A stretch of DNA of 33,412 nt from Mycoemilia scoparia (GCA_027575805.1 JANBPU010000173.1:1-33412), one strand, 5' to 3'. Counted from the first letter of the stretch, positions 1-10,585 are shown. Numbers and translations: made by a program. Notes: generated from the letters alone by a model not told the origin.

Positions 1-381
1 AACACACATGCGCCTCAGTGGGATTACATGTATTTGGCTGAAAATGGGTATATTCCCAGGTTTTGATGTATGAATGGGTGGATATTAACGTTGCTGCTAT
101 GAAACAACTCAAAAATTGACTTTTTATAATGATTCTTTTTTTCTTCACGAATATTTAAATATATCTTTTGTTAATATGATTCCTATATTATAACTAAACT
201 TCCATTTGTGATTGTAGTAATGTCATGGCTTTTGTAGCTCAGATAAATAATGCGAGAAAATATACATTGATGGAAAGCAAGTTTTATTATAAAAAAGAAG
301 AATAAATGGACAGGCCATAATGTAAATAAAATGCTGATACTCATTGCTTCTTTGATGTTCAATTGGAAAGATTTTACTAAC

Positions 382-498
382 GATCAGGCATTAATTAGGC
401 AGAAATGGATCCTTAGGTTTTGGCCCAATCATGAGCCATTTGATATGCAACTCTTAGGAACCTATGTTGTCCTAAACCTAGTGAGCTTTGTCCAAATA
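382..498 (-). repeat. Interspersed element family B, copy 1
   Basis: This stretch of about 115 bp matches, in reverse orientation, six other places in the window. Shared blocks on the plus strand here are GGCAGAAATGGATCCTTAGG, TTGGCCCAATCATGAGCCAT and a tail near CCTAGTGAGCTTTGTCC. It lies downstream of the minus-strand gene at 649-1689. A short open frame runs through it, but the same residues reappear only because the repeat does, so I read it as non-coding. The rest of 1-648 is AT-rich and I see nothing else in it. Confidence 0.6.
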
Positions 499-648
499 TA
501 TGTGTATATTGTAGTTTAAGTAGCAGAATTTATTTTAGGACTATACTTGATTACTGCAAACAGTAATAATAATAGTAATAAAATCATCTTTACTGTTTTA
601 AAAAATAGAGAAAGCCTTTAACTCCGAATTCTCTAATCTTTCTGATTT

Positions 649-1689
649 TCAACTCAACAATTTTCTAATCCAAGTCCAAGGGTACTGTGGGGAATCTGAA
701 AGAAAACACTCCATATCAACACACCACAAATTTCCCTTCTTCTCTGTTGCATCAACAATGGCACTTTCAACACCCTTTGCTTTGGTAAACAAGTCATCAA
801 CAAAAATATTGGGCCATCCATCATTGTTGCTGCTTGTGGAACTAGTCATAACCAAAGTAGTGACAGCGGTAGTTTTAACACCAAGATGATGGGGTTGTTG
901 TTCATTACCCACCTCATTAGCTGATGCATATTTATTGGTCATGTCAATAAGATTTAAGAAGAATACAGCAAATCTTCTGAAATTGGTCAAAATGTCCTGA
1001 ATCTCATCATCAAAATTTGCCTCAGTTGGAAAAACTTCAAACATAAAAAGAATGCCAGCAGACAAGTGAATGAAACCAAGATAATAACATTTGATATTTA
1101 GAACCAATTCCTTGTTCAATGCTGCGTCATAGTCTTTCTTGGGGTAACCGAACTGTGATAGTTGTATGGTGCTGCAAGGGATTAACTGGTGCTGTTGGTT
1201 AGCAAACTTGAATGCTTTAGCAAGTAAATCTTTACCAGACTGTGCAAGGTTATTGATAGCTAACAAATATGGATGATTATTATCAACATCTTCGATAGAG
1301 CGATCAACAGATGAGTTTTCGTCATTGTATGCCACTGATAGCTTGTACACATTTTTGGTGAAATTTAGTATATGTTCCTCCAAGCCCGCCAAGTAGGCAT
1401 TGTTTTTCTTGAGATTAATATATAACATTTCAAGAATAGTTAGGAACTCGGAAAGTATATAATACATTTCTTTGTATGTCAGGGCTGCTTGGTTAGCAGT
1501 TTCCCCAGGGGGGTGGTGGTCGTCGCTTTCATGGCAAGTGACAAAACAAAGCTGGGGCTGATGTGTCAGTGGTAACTGGATATCCCCATCTTCCTTGTCC
1601 TTTTGGTTTGCTTGGTCAGAGTTTGAAGTGTGAAGCTTAGCCTCCAATCTGAATGTTTCTTTTGATGATATAAGATCCTGCTCAGACAT
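649..1689 (-). CDS. Hypothetical protein, 346 aa, family not recognised
   Basis: This is an uninterrupted 346-residue frame from an ATG at 1689 to a stop at 649. I do not recognise the family. The first 70 residues are polar and probably disordered. From about residue 72 the protein looks mainly helical, with Leu/Ile/Tyr-rich amphipathic segments, and residues about 200-250 are the most hydrophobic (YLGFIHLSAGILFMFEVF, then a Phe-rich helix). I see no signal peptide, no catalytic motif and no clear membrane anchor. A Ser/Thr/Asn stretch near residues 280-290 resembles the low-complexity linkers of other proteins in this window. The C-terminus is aromatic (PWTWIRKLL). Repeat copies flank it on both sides. 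It is coding by length and amino-acid balance; its function is unknown. Confidence 0.6.
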   Translation of the reverse strand: MSEQDLISSKETFRLEAKLHTSNSDQANQKDKEDGDIQLPLTHQPQLCFVTCHESDDHHPPGETANQAALTYKEMYYILSEFLTILEMLYINLKKNNAYLAGLEEHILNFTKNVYKLSVAYNDENSSVDRSIEDVDNNHPYLLAINNLAQSGKDLLAKAFKFANQQHQLIPCSTIQLSQFGYPKKDYDAALNKELVLNIKCYYLGFIHLSAGILFMFEVFPTEANFDDEIQDILTNFRRFAVFFLNLIDMTNKYASANEVGNEQQPHHLGVKTTAVTTLVMTSSTSSNNDGWPNIFVDDLFTKAKGVESAIVDATEKKGNLWCVDMECFLSDSPQYPWTWIRKLLS

Positions 1690-1780
1690 GACGAATAAAA
1701 GAATATGGAGAAAAGAGGGAGATTTGCAAGAGAAAGGAGAGGGGCATCCTATATTTAACTTGGATGAAATGCGAGTAAAG

Positions 1781-2064
1781 AAATTTATTTTTTAGTTTGA
1801 AAATAGTCAAAAAAACTAATATTTTTCAAAATTTGTGTTTCAAACATGGATAAAGTCAATGATTTTATTTTTTAGTTTGAAAATAGCCGAAAGCTAATAT
1901 TTGGTGAAAATTCACAAGGATTTGGGCAAAATGGGGCCTCCAGGAGTTTTGTACCAAATAACTAGTGATTAGGCCAAAGCCCAAAATCCCATTTCTACCT
2001 ACACCATACCTTTGATAACAAGTGTTATTTGCCCATTTTTCAAAATTTTTGTTTCAAAAAACAT
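1781..2064. repeat. Local direct duplications around a family B element
   Basis: The motif TTATTTTTTAGTTTGAAAAT occurs at about 1784-1803 and again exactly 80 bp later at about 1864-1883. A second motif, ATTTTTCAAAATTT followed by GTTTCAAA, occurs at 1821-1847 and 2035-2064, bracketing the family B copy at 1910-2020. The pattern suggests local duplication associated with an insertion. Confidence 0.5.
1910..2020 (+). repeat. Interspersed element family B, copy 2
   Basis: It starts at ATTCACAAGGATTTGGGCAA and contains CAGGAGTTTTGTACC, GATTAGGCCAAAGCC and CCCATTTCTACCTAC, which align with the copies at 7612, 13232, 16682 and 23229. It lies upstream of the gene at 649-1689. Confidence 0.6.
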
Positions 2065-2275
2065 TGTTGACGAAAATCAAAGTAATCATGTTCCAAAAGA
2101 ATTTGTTTTTGTTGAAGTATACAAACAAGTTATAATCAAATGATTACTTATTTAGTATAATAATAATATAAATCTGAGATATTTTTTATTTAATTCTTAA
2201 AAATTTGTTTATTTATTTATATGCACCTGTATGTTACTATGGAGAAGATGGTGGTGTTATTTGTGAATTGACCAA

Positions 2276-2385
2276 TATGGATAATAATTTTTGATGGGTG
2301 AATGGTTATAGAGATAGCAATCACAGCCAAATGAATGCCCAGTTTTACTATTAAACTTTCGCCCTTCAAAAATTATGATCCAAAT
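2276..2385. repeat. Inverted-repeat element family A, copy 1 (MITE-like)
   Basis: The left end reads GGATAATAATTTTTGATGGG and the right end CGCCCTTCAAAAATTATGAT, which are near-perfect inverted repeats of about 25 bp. The interior (GGTTATAGAGATAGCAATCA, CAGCCAAATGAATG) matches the interiors of the copies at 19079 and 21304. There is no coding capacity, so it is a miniature inverted-repeat element by structure. Confidence 0.7.
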
Positions 2386-4548
2386 AGATAGTAGTTTCCC
2401 CCATCTTGGCAGTAACATTGGAACCGATTTCTCTCCCTTTCTTTCTTACTAATACAAGTAGATGGTGTCTAATTTTGTATTGTTTCTAGGAGTAAGAGAA
2501 AACTGAGGTATTTTCGGAGATGGGGGTGGGAATGGGCGAGTCAAGTAAAGATTGGCTGGAAAAAAGTGACAGGTGATAGTTGATTATCCATGGTTGTGGG
2601 TCTATACTACTATTGATACTATTACCAAAAAGAGATGTCGATTTAGTCTCACGCTTAATGACCAAATATGTGGAATATATCAGTAGATGCAAAAAAGAAG
2701 CAGAGGCAATTAATAAAAGATATGGATGTGCTGTGCTGTGCTGTGGGAAGAAGTGGCGTATGTGCGTCTTGAATCAGCTCTTTTATTGATGTATGTGTAT
2801 GTATGTGGGCGTGTTCTCCTGGCTTTCCATAGTTTAGGTAGCAGATCCAATAGTATTCATTACCATTGTCATAATCGATAGATTATTATTGCAATCTTTA
2901 TTCTATTCTGGCTCTGCTGGCCCTGTTGAGGTGCAGATATTTCCATCACCATACATACGTGTAGGTGTATGTGAGGAGTACATCTCTCTCTCTCTCTCTC
3001 TCCGAGCCGAGAATGAAGGAAAGCAGCTGAGAGAGAGGGTGGTGGGGTAATTGTAATTCAGACAAAGCGATCGGAATAATGTAGAATGGTGGTGGTGGTG
3101 GCCGAGAGGGCAGGTGATTGCATGACCTTCTGCTGGACTCTAACCCTCTTCGGCAATAGTAAGGAATAACCCTATTCATTGTCATCAGCAACGATCAGTC
3201 TGTTGAAATTAAATAATGGCAATAAGGTCTTTCTAATTGCCGCAAATATAAGGGGTAAGTATCTGCTGTTGTTGTTGTTATTGCTATTGATAGAACCGGA
3301 GGATAGAAGAGCTGGTTGGGTGGTGTTATGGCAGTTTAAGGAAACCCAATTTTTCCACAAAGACCATGAGTATCATTTGCAGGCGAGACAAGTTATGAGC
3401 TGTGATAGAGTGACAATGCCAACAATAACAAGAAAGTATATTGAGAGGTTACACAGCCTAAATGGCGAAATTAGACTAAATAGTCAGGAGTTAGTAGTTA
3501 CACCAAATTAGTGCAAGCAGGTGTTGTGGGCTTTTTTCTATTATCATCATCATCATCGAGACCAGCAGCAGCAGCAGCACAACTCGCATCTCAAACAAGA
3601 TCACAATGATCACAGATTGGTTGATTGGGGGGAAATGTCTGCTGAGTAAATTCCATCTAACCTTTTTTTGTGACTGACTGAGTCAGTGAGCACAGATCCT
3701 TGAATGTTTGAGTGTGGGTATTTTTTGATTACCAAACTTGGAAAATTCACAACCACGGGTACGCAAGAAGAAAGGAATCTGTGTGGTTTTAGGAATTAGA
3801 CAATAGGATGGCGTTATTTATAATAATATAAAAATAAATATATTTTGTTGGTATCATTATTGTTTGTTGTTTGTGTGTTGAGGAGATGATACATTATTAT
3901 TGTCATTAAATTTAAAAATCCTTGGTAATGATGAAGAAGATAATTGAAATAATAAATATGGTGGGCTTATGATTGACGATTGAAAACAATGGAAGGCTCA
4001 CACACACACGCTCTCTCGCACTAATTAAAGAAAAAAGGAAATTTGATAGTCATGGTTACAATTACATTCATTAGTATGGCTATTATTATTGTTGTTGCTG
4101 CTGCTATTTGAATTGTGGCCAAGAATTAGCTATACAGTTTGGTTTTTAGGGATGGGAGTGTTGGATAGAAACTATTTATTCTTTATCATCCATCAGTGCT
4201 AGAAACCAGAAAAAACAAAGATAAATTAGAAGAATCTGGGAAATTTGAGCAACTAAACATGGAAGATCAAACCACTTACACAGACAGAGACAACATAAGT
4301 CTATAATACTACTACTAATAATAATAATAATAATAATGATAATAATATTAACAATAGTAATGATGATAGCAATGATAATGATAAATTTACTATGACGTGT
4401 GGGACATTTTTTTTAAAAAAACTAGTTTGGTTGGTTGGGGAGATGTTTAGTATCGCGTCTTTTGATGTTGAGCACTAAACTCACCAGCATCACCAGAAAA
4501 CCGGCCAATTGACCATGTCTTTATTCATAAGACGTGCATATGTGTGTG

Positions 4549-4580
4549 CATGTATGTATGTATGTATGTATGTACGTATG
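4549..4580. repeat. Microsatellite (TATG)n
   Basis: About seven tandem TATG units, one carrying a C substitution, follow a TG-rich stretch. It has no coding context. Confidence 0.85.
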
Positions 4581-5285
4581 TGGGTAGGAGCATGTTTTGT
4601 CCATATCTTCTTCCCGCGTCAATTTGTTTTGTGGTTCCACCAAACACGATGACGCTCTGGGGCATTTGTTGTTTATAGTTGCCACCAAGCAATCGATATG
4701 TGCTCATTACCGCATTTTGTCTTCTGTACCTGGGATGAAATGTGAGAATGGCAGTACATGTAAACAAATTCAGATACAGGCAAATTTGTCCATGTCCTGA
4801 AGGAATGCTGCTGAGTTCACTACTTGGCCTTTGTTGTTGGTGTTGACAAGAATCGCTACTTTGTAATTAATATGACCAACATAAAATAGCACAATGGCTT
4901 TGAAGCAGTGTTGCCATTTGTGGTTGTAGAGGTGGCTCAGCCGAATACAACAAGTATCGCTCCAGTATTTAACAGCAAAGGCCTTGAGGGTGAGAGAGTT
5001 TAGAAAGATGGACTATAGATTTACAGGGATCCATTCCATTTATAGAATACACATATCTTTCGCTCCCACTATACTTTTTGGATGTATCCACACTCTGTAT
5101 AATGTGCGTTTGCTTAGCTTGGTTGGAAAAACCTGTAAAGCTATAGATTTTCTCATAATCGGAGTTTTAGGTCTGGCAGATACAAGTTCGACAAGGCGTG
5201 TGGAGTAGTTGGATGGTGTGCTTGGTAACCAGGAGGTGTTGTCATAACCAAATACTAAATATATTCTTTTCGTCTATCTCGCGAT

Positions 5286-5313
5286 GCCACCACCACCACC
5301 ACCACCACCACCA
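5286..5313. repeat. Microsatellite (CCA)n
   Basis: About nine CCA units lie in tandem. It is one of many trinucleotide runs in this intergenic stretch and creates poly-Val or poly-Pro-like artefacts in the short frames across it. Confidence 0.85.
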
Positions 5314-6248
5314 TTGGCACATTCTGACATTTTAGAATATTTCTGTATGTGTGGCACCAAAAGACTTGGTGGCTACCATTTAGGGTTGATGAAGATGGGT
5401 CAACATTAAGAACCATTGTTGTTTGACATTTTTGTTTTGGGCGTAGGGAGAAGGCCACCGCCTCCAACTTAGGAAATGCTTGCAATTGTTGGGTTCAGGT
5501 CAGAGGAGAGGCGTGGTTGTGGGAGTTGGAATAAAGTCTGAGGTGTATTGTAGCTTTGCCCTTTTTCCCGACTTGTTTGGATTGTTGGTTGCTTGATCAG
5601 CAGCAGCAGCGGCAGTAGTAGTAGTAGCAGTAGCAGTAGTAGTATCAATGGTTCCAGCAGGCTCGGCTGTATTAAACCCTTTAAAGGTGGCCCCTTCCTG
5701 GAGGAGATCTGAAGAAGAGACATGTATATTTGTCAGAACATCTTTATTTCTTTTTTGCCTGTTCACTCTTAACATTTTGTTTGTGTGTGGTTTCTACATA
5801 TCTTTAATTTCTTGTCTCTAACTCTAACTCTGTTTCTAACTTGTTCATTTGTTTTAATCTTGTACTATTCACAACCATCTTGTATTGATAATTTGTCTCT
5901 TGCTCTCTTGATAGCTGGGCACTTCTATCAACAGTTTTAATAATAGGCTTTTGGCTCATATAATCGTATTCTGCTATTGGAAATATTCATATATAATCCA
6001 TTGAGCAGATTCTATTCGATACATCTAACCAAATTTATACATCCATCTGTCTATCCTCCACAACAGGAACCGCCCCCATCGTGAGATTGCAATCCCCCGA
6101 TATTATAGGCTTTGTTTGACTCCTGTTTATTCTGTGCCTCTTTTCGTGCATATACTCGCACACTGCACCACACAAAGAAGCATCCGTGAGTGGGTACTAC
6201 TGCATCTTGGTTAAAACTCAACTCCAACTAGCAAACAGATAATACAAG

Positions 6249-7487
6249 ATGAGTCCAGCTGGACTAGAAGATTTCAGACTAACTGGTAGTCGGCCAGTCT
6301 CAATAGCCATACCCGAACGAAGTAATGGTAGTTTCCGTAGTACGAATAACACAACTACTGCCACGCCGCCACCAACAACAGCGACTGCAACCAACGAAAT
6401 GGTGTTCTCCTCTGCATCGACCTCATCATCATCATCATCATCCTCAAACAACTCAATGTACTGTAAAGATACAAAAATCGAAGTCCAAGAAGAATACGAT
6501 TCGTCGACGGAAAACAACGACGACACCAACAATAATCCTGCAAACTCACGGGAGCCAGGCTCGCTCAAATCGCTGATATACTGGATATATTATCGGGCCA
6601 CGTCAACAGCGAGCCCATCGCCAACAAACACTAACGACTATCATCCAGTAATCGAGTTTGCGCCAGACCGAATGTTCAATACTCCTTCGGAAACATTGAA
6701 GGCCCTGGCGGTGTTGGGCCGAGAATTGGTGGTCAACCAGTCGCCCGTGTCTACGCTTCTGGGGGGCATCCAGGGGGGAATTTTGCTGTCGTTGGGTGGG
6801 ATGCTTGCACTGACATGTGGGGGAGGCTTCTTTGATCTACCAAAAGCATCCGAAGGAGAAGAAGGTGGTGGTGGCCATCAGCCGTTACCAATAGCGTCAA
6901 GAATAGCCATGGGCGCGGTATTTCCGGTCGGCCTTATAATGCTTGTATCGTTTGGCGCCCAGCTATTTACCGGCAATGTCATGAATATGCTGGTGGCCGT
7001 GTTTACGCGACAAATCAGCCCAATCAACCTTATCGGAAATTGGGGGTTAGTTTTTGTTGGCAATTTCCTGGGGTCGCTTATTGTGGCCTACTTTCTTGGG
7101 TACCTGTCGAAACTGCATACGGTTGATCCTTACTTGTCGTTCATTTTGACTTTGACTCAAGAAAAGGTCGCTCTGGAGTGGACTGCCCAGCTGTGGCGCG
7201 GCATTGGATGCAACATTCTTGTGTGCTTGGCGCTGATTCTTAATGCGACTGCACGGGACTTTGGGTCAAAGATGTTGGGAATGTGGTTCCCGGTGTTTGC
7301 GTTTGTGGTCATGGGATATGAGCATTGTGTGGCTGATATGATGTTTGTGCCGTATGGGATGATGCTGGGCGCCAAAATCACCGTGGGCGAGTTTCTGTGG
7401 AATAATTTGGTGCCGTCTACCTTGGGGGATATTTTGGGTGGTGGGTTGCTGGTTGCTCTTATTATGTGGTTATTGAATCGCAAGTAA
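6249..7487 (+). CDS. Formate/nitrite transporter (FNT) family channel
   Basis: This is a 412-residue membrane channel of the FNT family, pentameric channels that pass small monovalent anions such as formate, nitrite or lactate. Residues 1-135 are a Ser/Thr/Asn-rich low-complexity extension. The FNT core fills about 138-412, with six hydrophobic segments. Family landmarks visible are QLFTGNVMNM, the GNWG and GNFLGS segments, RGIGCNILVCLA, and GYEHCVADMMFVP, in which H359 is the central pore histidine; K306 is the likely conserved lysine. Two otherwise conserved asparagines appear to be aspartates: D363 (four residues after the histidine) and D394 (in GDILGG, usually GNxxGG). There is no signal peptide, as expected for this family. 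The site could be plasma membrane. The substrate cannot be decided from sequence. Confidence 0.9.
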   Translation: MSPAGLEDFRLTGSRPVSIAIPERSNGSFRSTNNTTTATPPPTTATATNEMVFSSASTSSSSSSSSNNSMYCKDTKIEVQEEYDSSTENNDDTNNNPANSREPGSLKSLIYWIYYRATSTASPSPTNTNDYHPVIEFAPDRMFNTPSETLKALAVLGRELVVNQSPVSTLLGGIQGGILLSLGGMLALTCGGGFFDLPKASEGEEGGGGHQPLPIASRIAMGAVFPVGLIMLVSFGAQLFTGNVMNMLVAVFTRQISPINLIGNWGLVFVGNFLGSLIVAYFLGYLSKLHTVDPYLSFILTLTQEKVALEWTAQLWRGIGCNILVCLALILNATARDFGSKMLGMWFPVFAFVVMGYEHCVADMMFVPYGMMLGAKITVGEFLWNNLVPSTLGDILGGGLLVALIMWLLNRK

Positions 7488-7611
7488 AAGTAATACTACG
7501 ATAAGTTGGTTCTTTATTGTTTCTTCATAAGCACAAATCATTATGTGCGTATATACATATATGGGGGTAAGCTTCTGGCTTTGATTATATTTAAATGACT
7601 GTTTGGTCGTA

Positions 7612-7738
7612 TAATTCAAAAGACCTTAGTCAAAATGGTGGGACTCCCCAGAAGTTGTTGGTTAGTTGCATAGCAAATGGCTTGTGATTGGGCCAAAATC
7701 CAATGAGGTCCCATTTCAGCTTATCACACACTTGATCA
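7612..7738 (+). repeat. Interspersed element family B, copy 3
   Basis: It lies about 125 bp after the FNT stop. Shared blocks are ATTCAAAAGACCTTAGTCAA, TTGCATAGCAAATGGCTTGT, GATTGGGCCAAAATCC and GAGGTCCCATTTC. It may supply 3' flanking sequence to the FNT transcript. Confidence 0.65.
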
Positions 7739-7940
7739 TTAATGAAATTTTCCCATTTTTTTCTGTTAAACAGTTTTGTTGGTAGTAACATGTTAGTAAT
7801 AATAGCTTTGGTTTTTAATTGAATTTATTTTTTTAAATTATACACAATGTGTGTGTGTGTGTGTAAATAATTTTTTTTTAAAAATTGTTTAAAAATACAA
7901 TGTAAGAAAAAGACAGTTTAAAAGTACAGTTTGTAAATAT

Positions 7941-8039
7941 AAGTAATAATTTTTGAAGGGTATCTTGTGGTGGCCGCCAATGATTATAGGCGCAACCTTT
8001 GTCAAATATGTTACTACCCCTTCAAAAATTATCTCCCAT
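7941..8039. repeat. Inverted-repeat element family A, copy 2
   Basis: The left end is AAGTAATAATTTTTGAAGGG and the right end CCCTTCAAAAATTATCTCCC. The interior GGTGGCCGCCAATGATTATA resembles the copy at 19197. It ends 22 bp from the stop of the LPMO-like gene at 8062, so that gene's 3'UTR is probably built from this element. Confidence 0.7.
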
Positions 8040-8061
8040 ACGAAGCCAAGGTTGTTTGTAT

Positions 8062-8895
8062 TTACTTGTCAGAACCACCATCACTCTCTTCATCTTCATC
8101 ATCTGGGGTTGTAGAAGTCTCATTGTCAGCAACCTCTTCTTTGGACTTTTTGCTGCCAGGCTCACTACTGCCACCACCGGTCGAACCCCCCTCAGGCTTA
8201 ACCGTAATTTCCTTTGCATTCTTATAATACTCAATGCCAACTTCATAGCCAGCATCAGCCAATTCAGGAATCGCGATTTCTGGGTCGGGTCCATAGTTAG
8301 GATAAATCATACTTTTGCCCTTCAATTCGGTACCAGTGCCGCCCTCGATTTCGATATCAGAACAGTTCATATAGAATTCACGAGTGCCATAGGCGCTAGT
8401 CCAACCCCAAGCAAAGATAGCCCGGCCGCTAGGAACATCCTTGGGAATTGGAACCTCATACTCAAAGACCTCAGCGCCTTCATCCTCATACTTGTCAGCG
8501 TCGGCGCCCTTATCTTTGTAGAAACAGTGACTGAATACTTCGTGGATGGCAACAAAGTCTTCTCCATTATAGCCAATAGCGAATTGGCAGTGGCCACCTT
8601 TGTGACCGTTGGGGCCATCTTTGGAAAACTTGACCGTGTATTTGCCACCGGCTGTCATCTTGACTGTTGGCTCGTCGTATGGGACGGTGTAATGGCATTT
8701 GGGACGCTTTATCTTTTCGTCGTCGCCGATGGAGCCGTTGATCTCGTAGTCGACTTTTTGGCCGGATGGAGGTTTGGGGCAGTTTTCTTTGTCGTAGTAG
8801 CGTGGGCATGGGTCAAGCATGAGCATGTGGCCGAGAAGAGAGGGTGCAAGGAAAGTGAGCGTGATTGCGAGAGTTGTAGTAAATGTAGATTTCAT
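8062..8895 (-). CDS. Secreted LPMO-like copper monooxygenase, AA11-like
   Basis: This 277-residue protein has a 22-residue signal peptide ending in LLG, so the mature chain would start with His (H23, HMLMLDP). That is the N-terminal histidine of a copper histidine brace. The second brace histidine is probably H102 in GHKGGHCQF. The axial tyrosine is probably Y175 in TREFYMNC, following FAWGWTSAYG. This order (His1, HxGGxCQ, AWxW, RExYMNC) is that of AA11-type fungal lytic polysaccharide monooxygenases, which oxidise chitin; the match to any one AA family is not certain. After about residue 230 a Gly/Ser linker leads to a very acidic tail (DDEDEESDGG) with no binding module or GPI anchor seen. 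The gene has no intron. It would act outside the cell on chitin or a related polysaccharide. Confidence 0.72.
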   Translation of the reverse strand: MKSTFTTTLAITLTFLAPSLLGHMLMLDPCPRYYDKENCPKPPSGQKVDYEINGSIGDDEKIKRPKCHYTVPYDEPTVKMTAGGKYTVKFSKDGPNGHKGGHCQFAIGYNGEDFVAIHEVFSHCFYKDKGADADKYEDEGAEVFEYEVPIPKDVPSGRAIFAWGWTSAYGTREFYMNCSDIEIEGGTGTELKGKSMIYPNYGPDPEIAIPELADAGYEVGIEYYKNAKEITVKPEGGSTGGGSSEPGSKKSKEEVADNETSTTPDDEDEESDGGSDK

Positions 8896-9795
8896 TTTGT
8901 TTTAGGATTTATTAGTATTGGGGGAGGGAGTTTAAATTAATTAGGGAGATATTGGGTTTAAATAAAAAATGTTTATTAGGAAAGGGATTGTTAACGTGTG
9001 TATAGTTTAAAATACTGTTATAGAAATGCGTGGGTATATAATTTTTAGATAAATAAATGAGGAATGGAGCAGGTTCAAACCAAAACTATTTATACATTTT
9101 AGGCGAACTCTTTAAACACAAATTCACATACAAAATTGTTCATATGTGTGTGTGTGTGTGTGGGTGAGTGAGTGGCGAAGGCTTAAAGGAAAAAGTGATT
9201 CAAGACCTTTTTTATGTTTTTGAAGAAATGCCAAAGTCTAGGATTACAGCCATCTACCCGCCCCACCAACCAAATAGAAAAGAATAATAATAGTAATACA
9301 AAAAAGTGTTGTGGGGCGCTTCTACTAGTAGTGTAGGAAAGGCTGTAGAAAATCGGCAAAAATTCGTATTTACATGCTAATCATTTTCTTGGTAATAACA
9401 AGGAATTCAAGAAAAATAATGTCGGTTTTAAAGTTTAGAGAAATTGTGGCACAGCAATGTGATTACTTTGATTTTGGTTGGAGCTACTACCACAGATTCT
9501 TTCTAAAGGGATTGGAGGCCTGATTTTTTTTCTCGGAAATACTGATAAATAATAAGCTGCTGATGAAACAATCCCGAACTCATATTCTCTGATCATACTA
9601 ACAGAAGTCTACACTGCGAAGGCCGTGCGTCGTTTTGTGGCAGGTAATGATAAACTTTGCTTTTGGAGTCAATCTCTTTGAGTTTGATGCATTTGATTTC
9701 CCAGGGAATTTAGAGTTGTGAACAAAAATGTAGAGATTGTAGAGTCGGTGTGTCATTGACTCAATATATTTGCATAAAAACTAATACCAGAGAAA

Positions 9796-9840
9796 ATGAT
9801 GATGATGATGATGATGAGGAGGAGGAGGAGGAGGAGGATG
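9796..9840. repeat. Microsatellite (ATG)n followed by (AGG)n
   Basis: Six ATG units pass directly into about eight AGG units. It has no coding context. Confidence 0.85.
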
Positions 9841-10585
9841 AGGTAGGCGATGCTTGAGTATTTAAAATGTTGAGAAAGTAGCTTCTGTATAATCACATTT
9901 AGAGAATTATTTGTGAAGGCTTGAGCAATGTATTGCTATGTGAGAGAAAGAGAAAAGGGGAGGGATTCAGCAACATCTCTCAATCTATATGATTTATTTT
10001 TATTAGTGGTTTCAAGGGTTGTGTTGACTAGCATACAGCTTGAATCATGGATAGTATTGATGACGAGAGGGGCTGCCTAGTAGCATATAATGAATGAGAG
10101 CTAACTAGCATTAGCTTAGGAGACTAATAGTCCTCTTTAAGAGCAACAGTATTAACGACCACTGTTTTTATTGCTGCTATGCTGCTCCTCCAGATATGAG
10201 GTATAGTAGGAACAGCGGCATTTAATAGGACAGAGCTAAAAATAAGCTTTTCCTCTTTGCTTGGCTTGGCTGTGTATTTCTAGAAGACTTCAAAGCATGA
10301 CATCATTTGTGAGCCATAGAAGAGTTCGTAGTACACCACACACACGCACAAGCCACAGTTTTATTTTCTATTCACTTTGCCCAACAACTCGCTACTAATA
10401 CGACATAACAGGCTCGTCTTATAGTAACGCCATGAAAGCACTGGTCAGGATAAGAATAGAATGGAAACACCTCTCTACTTTGGTCTTAACTTTATTCCCA
10501 AAATGCAGCGACTAGTACAGCCACACATATATCATTGTTATGATATCTTTTATGCGTAGAAAGACACGATGGGAAATTCAAGGCT

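Larger units (their letters stand above)
2390..6248. other. Long intergenic region, microsatellite-rich, no convincing gene
   Basis: Nearly 3.9 kb before the FNT gene holds only short frames that cross simple repeats. I see (TC)n at 2983-3002, (TAC/TAA)n at 4307-4349, (TATG)n at 4549-4580, (CCA)n at 5286-5313, and an AGC/AGT run at about 5597-5645. A pyrimidine-rich stretch at about 5800-6060 could be promoter or 5'UTR of the FNT gene. No tRNA, rRNA or family A/B element is apparent after 2385. A multi-exon gene made of small exons cannot be excluded. Confidence 0.5.

Noticed and set aside
331..519. 62-residue frame and its look-alike at 16689-16898
   Set aside because: Both share a short peptide only because each lies across a family B copy in the same relative orientation. 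The other copies do not keep the frame.
5500..5775. 91-residue minus-strand frame with Thr/Ala-rich sequence
   Set aside because: Its composition resembles linkers of real proteins here, but it comes from an AGC/AGT microsatellite and no flanking exons with a recognisable domain were found. It could be an exon of an unseen gene.
7999..8940. 313-residue plus-strand frame opposite the LPMO-like gene
   Set aside because: It begins inside a family A element and runs antisense through the whole LPMO-like coding region. The minus-strand frame has a signal peptide and copper-site motifs; this one has none.
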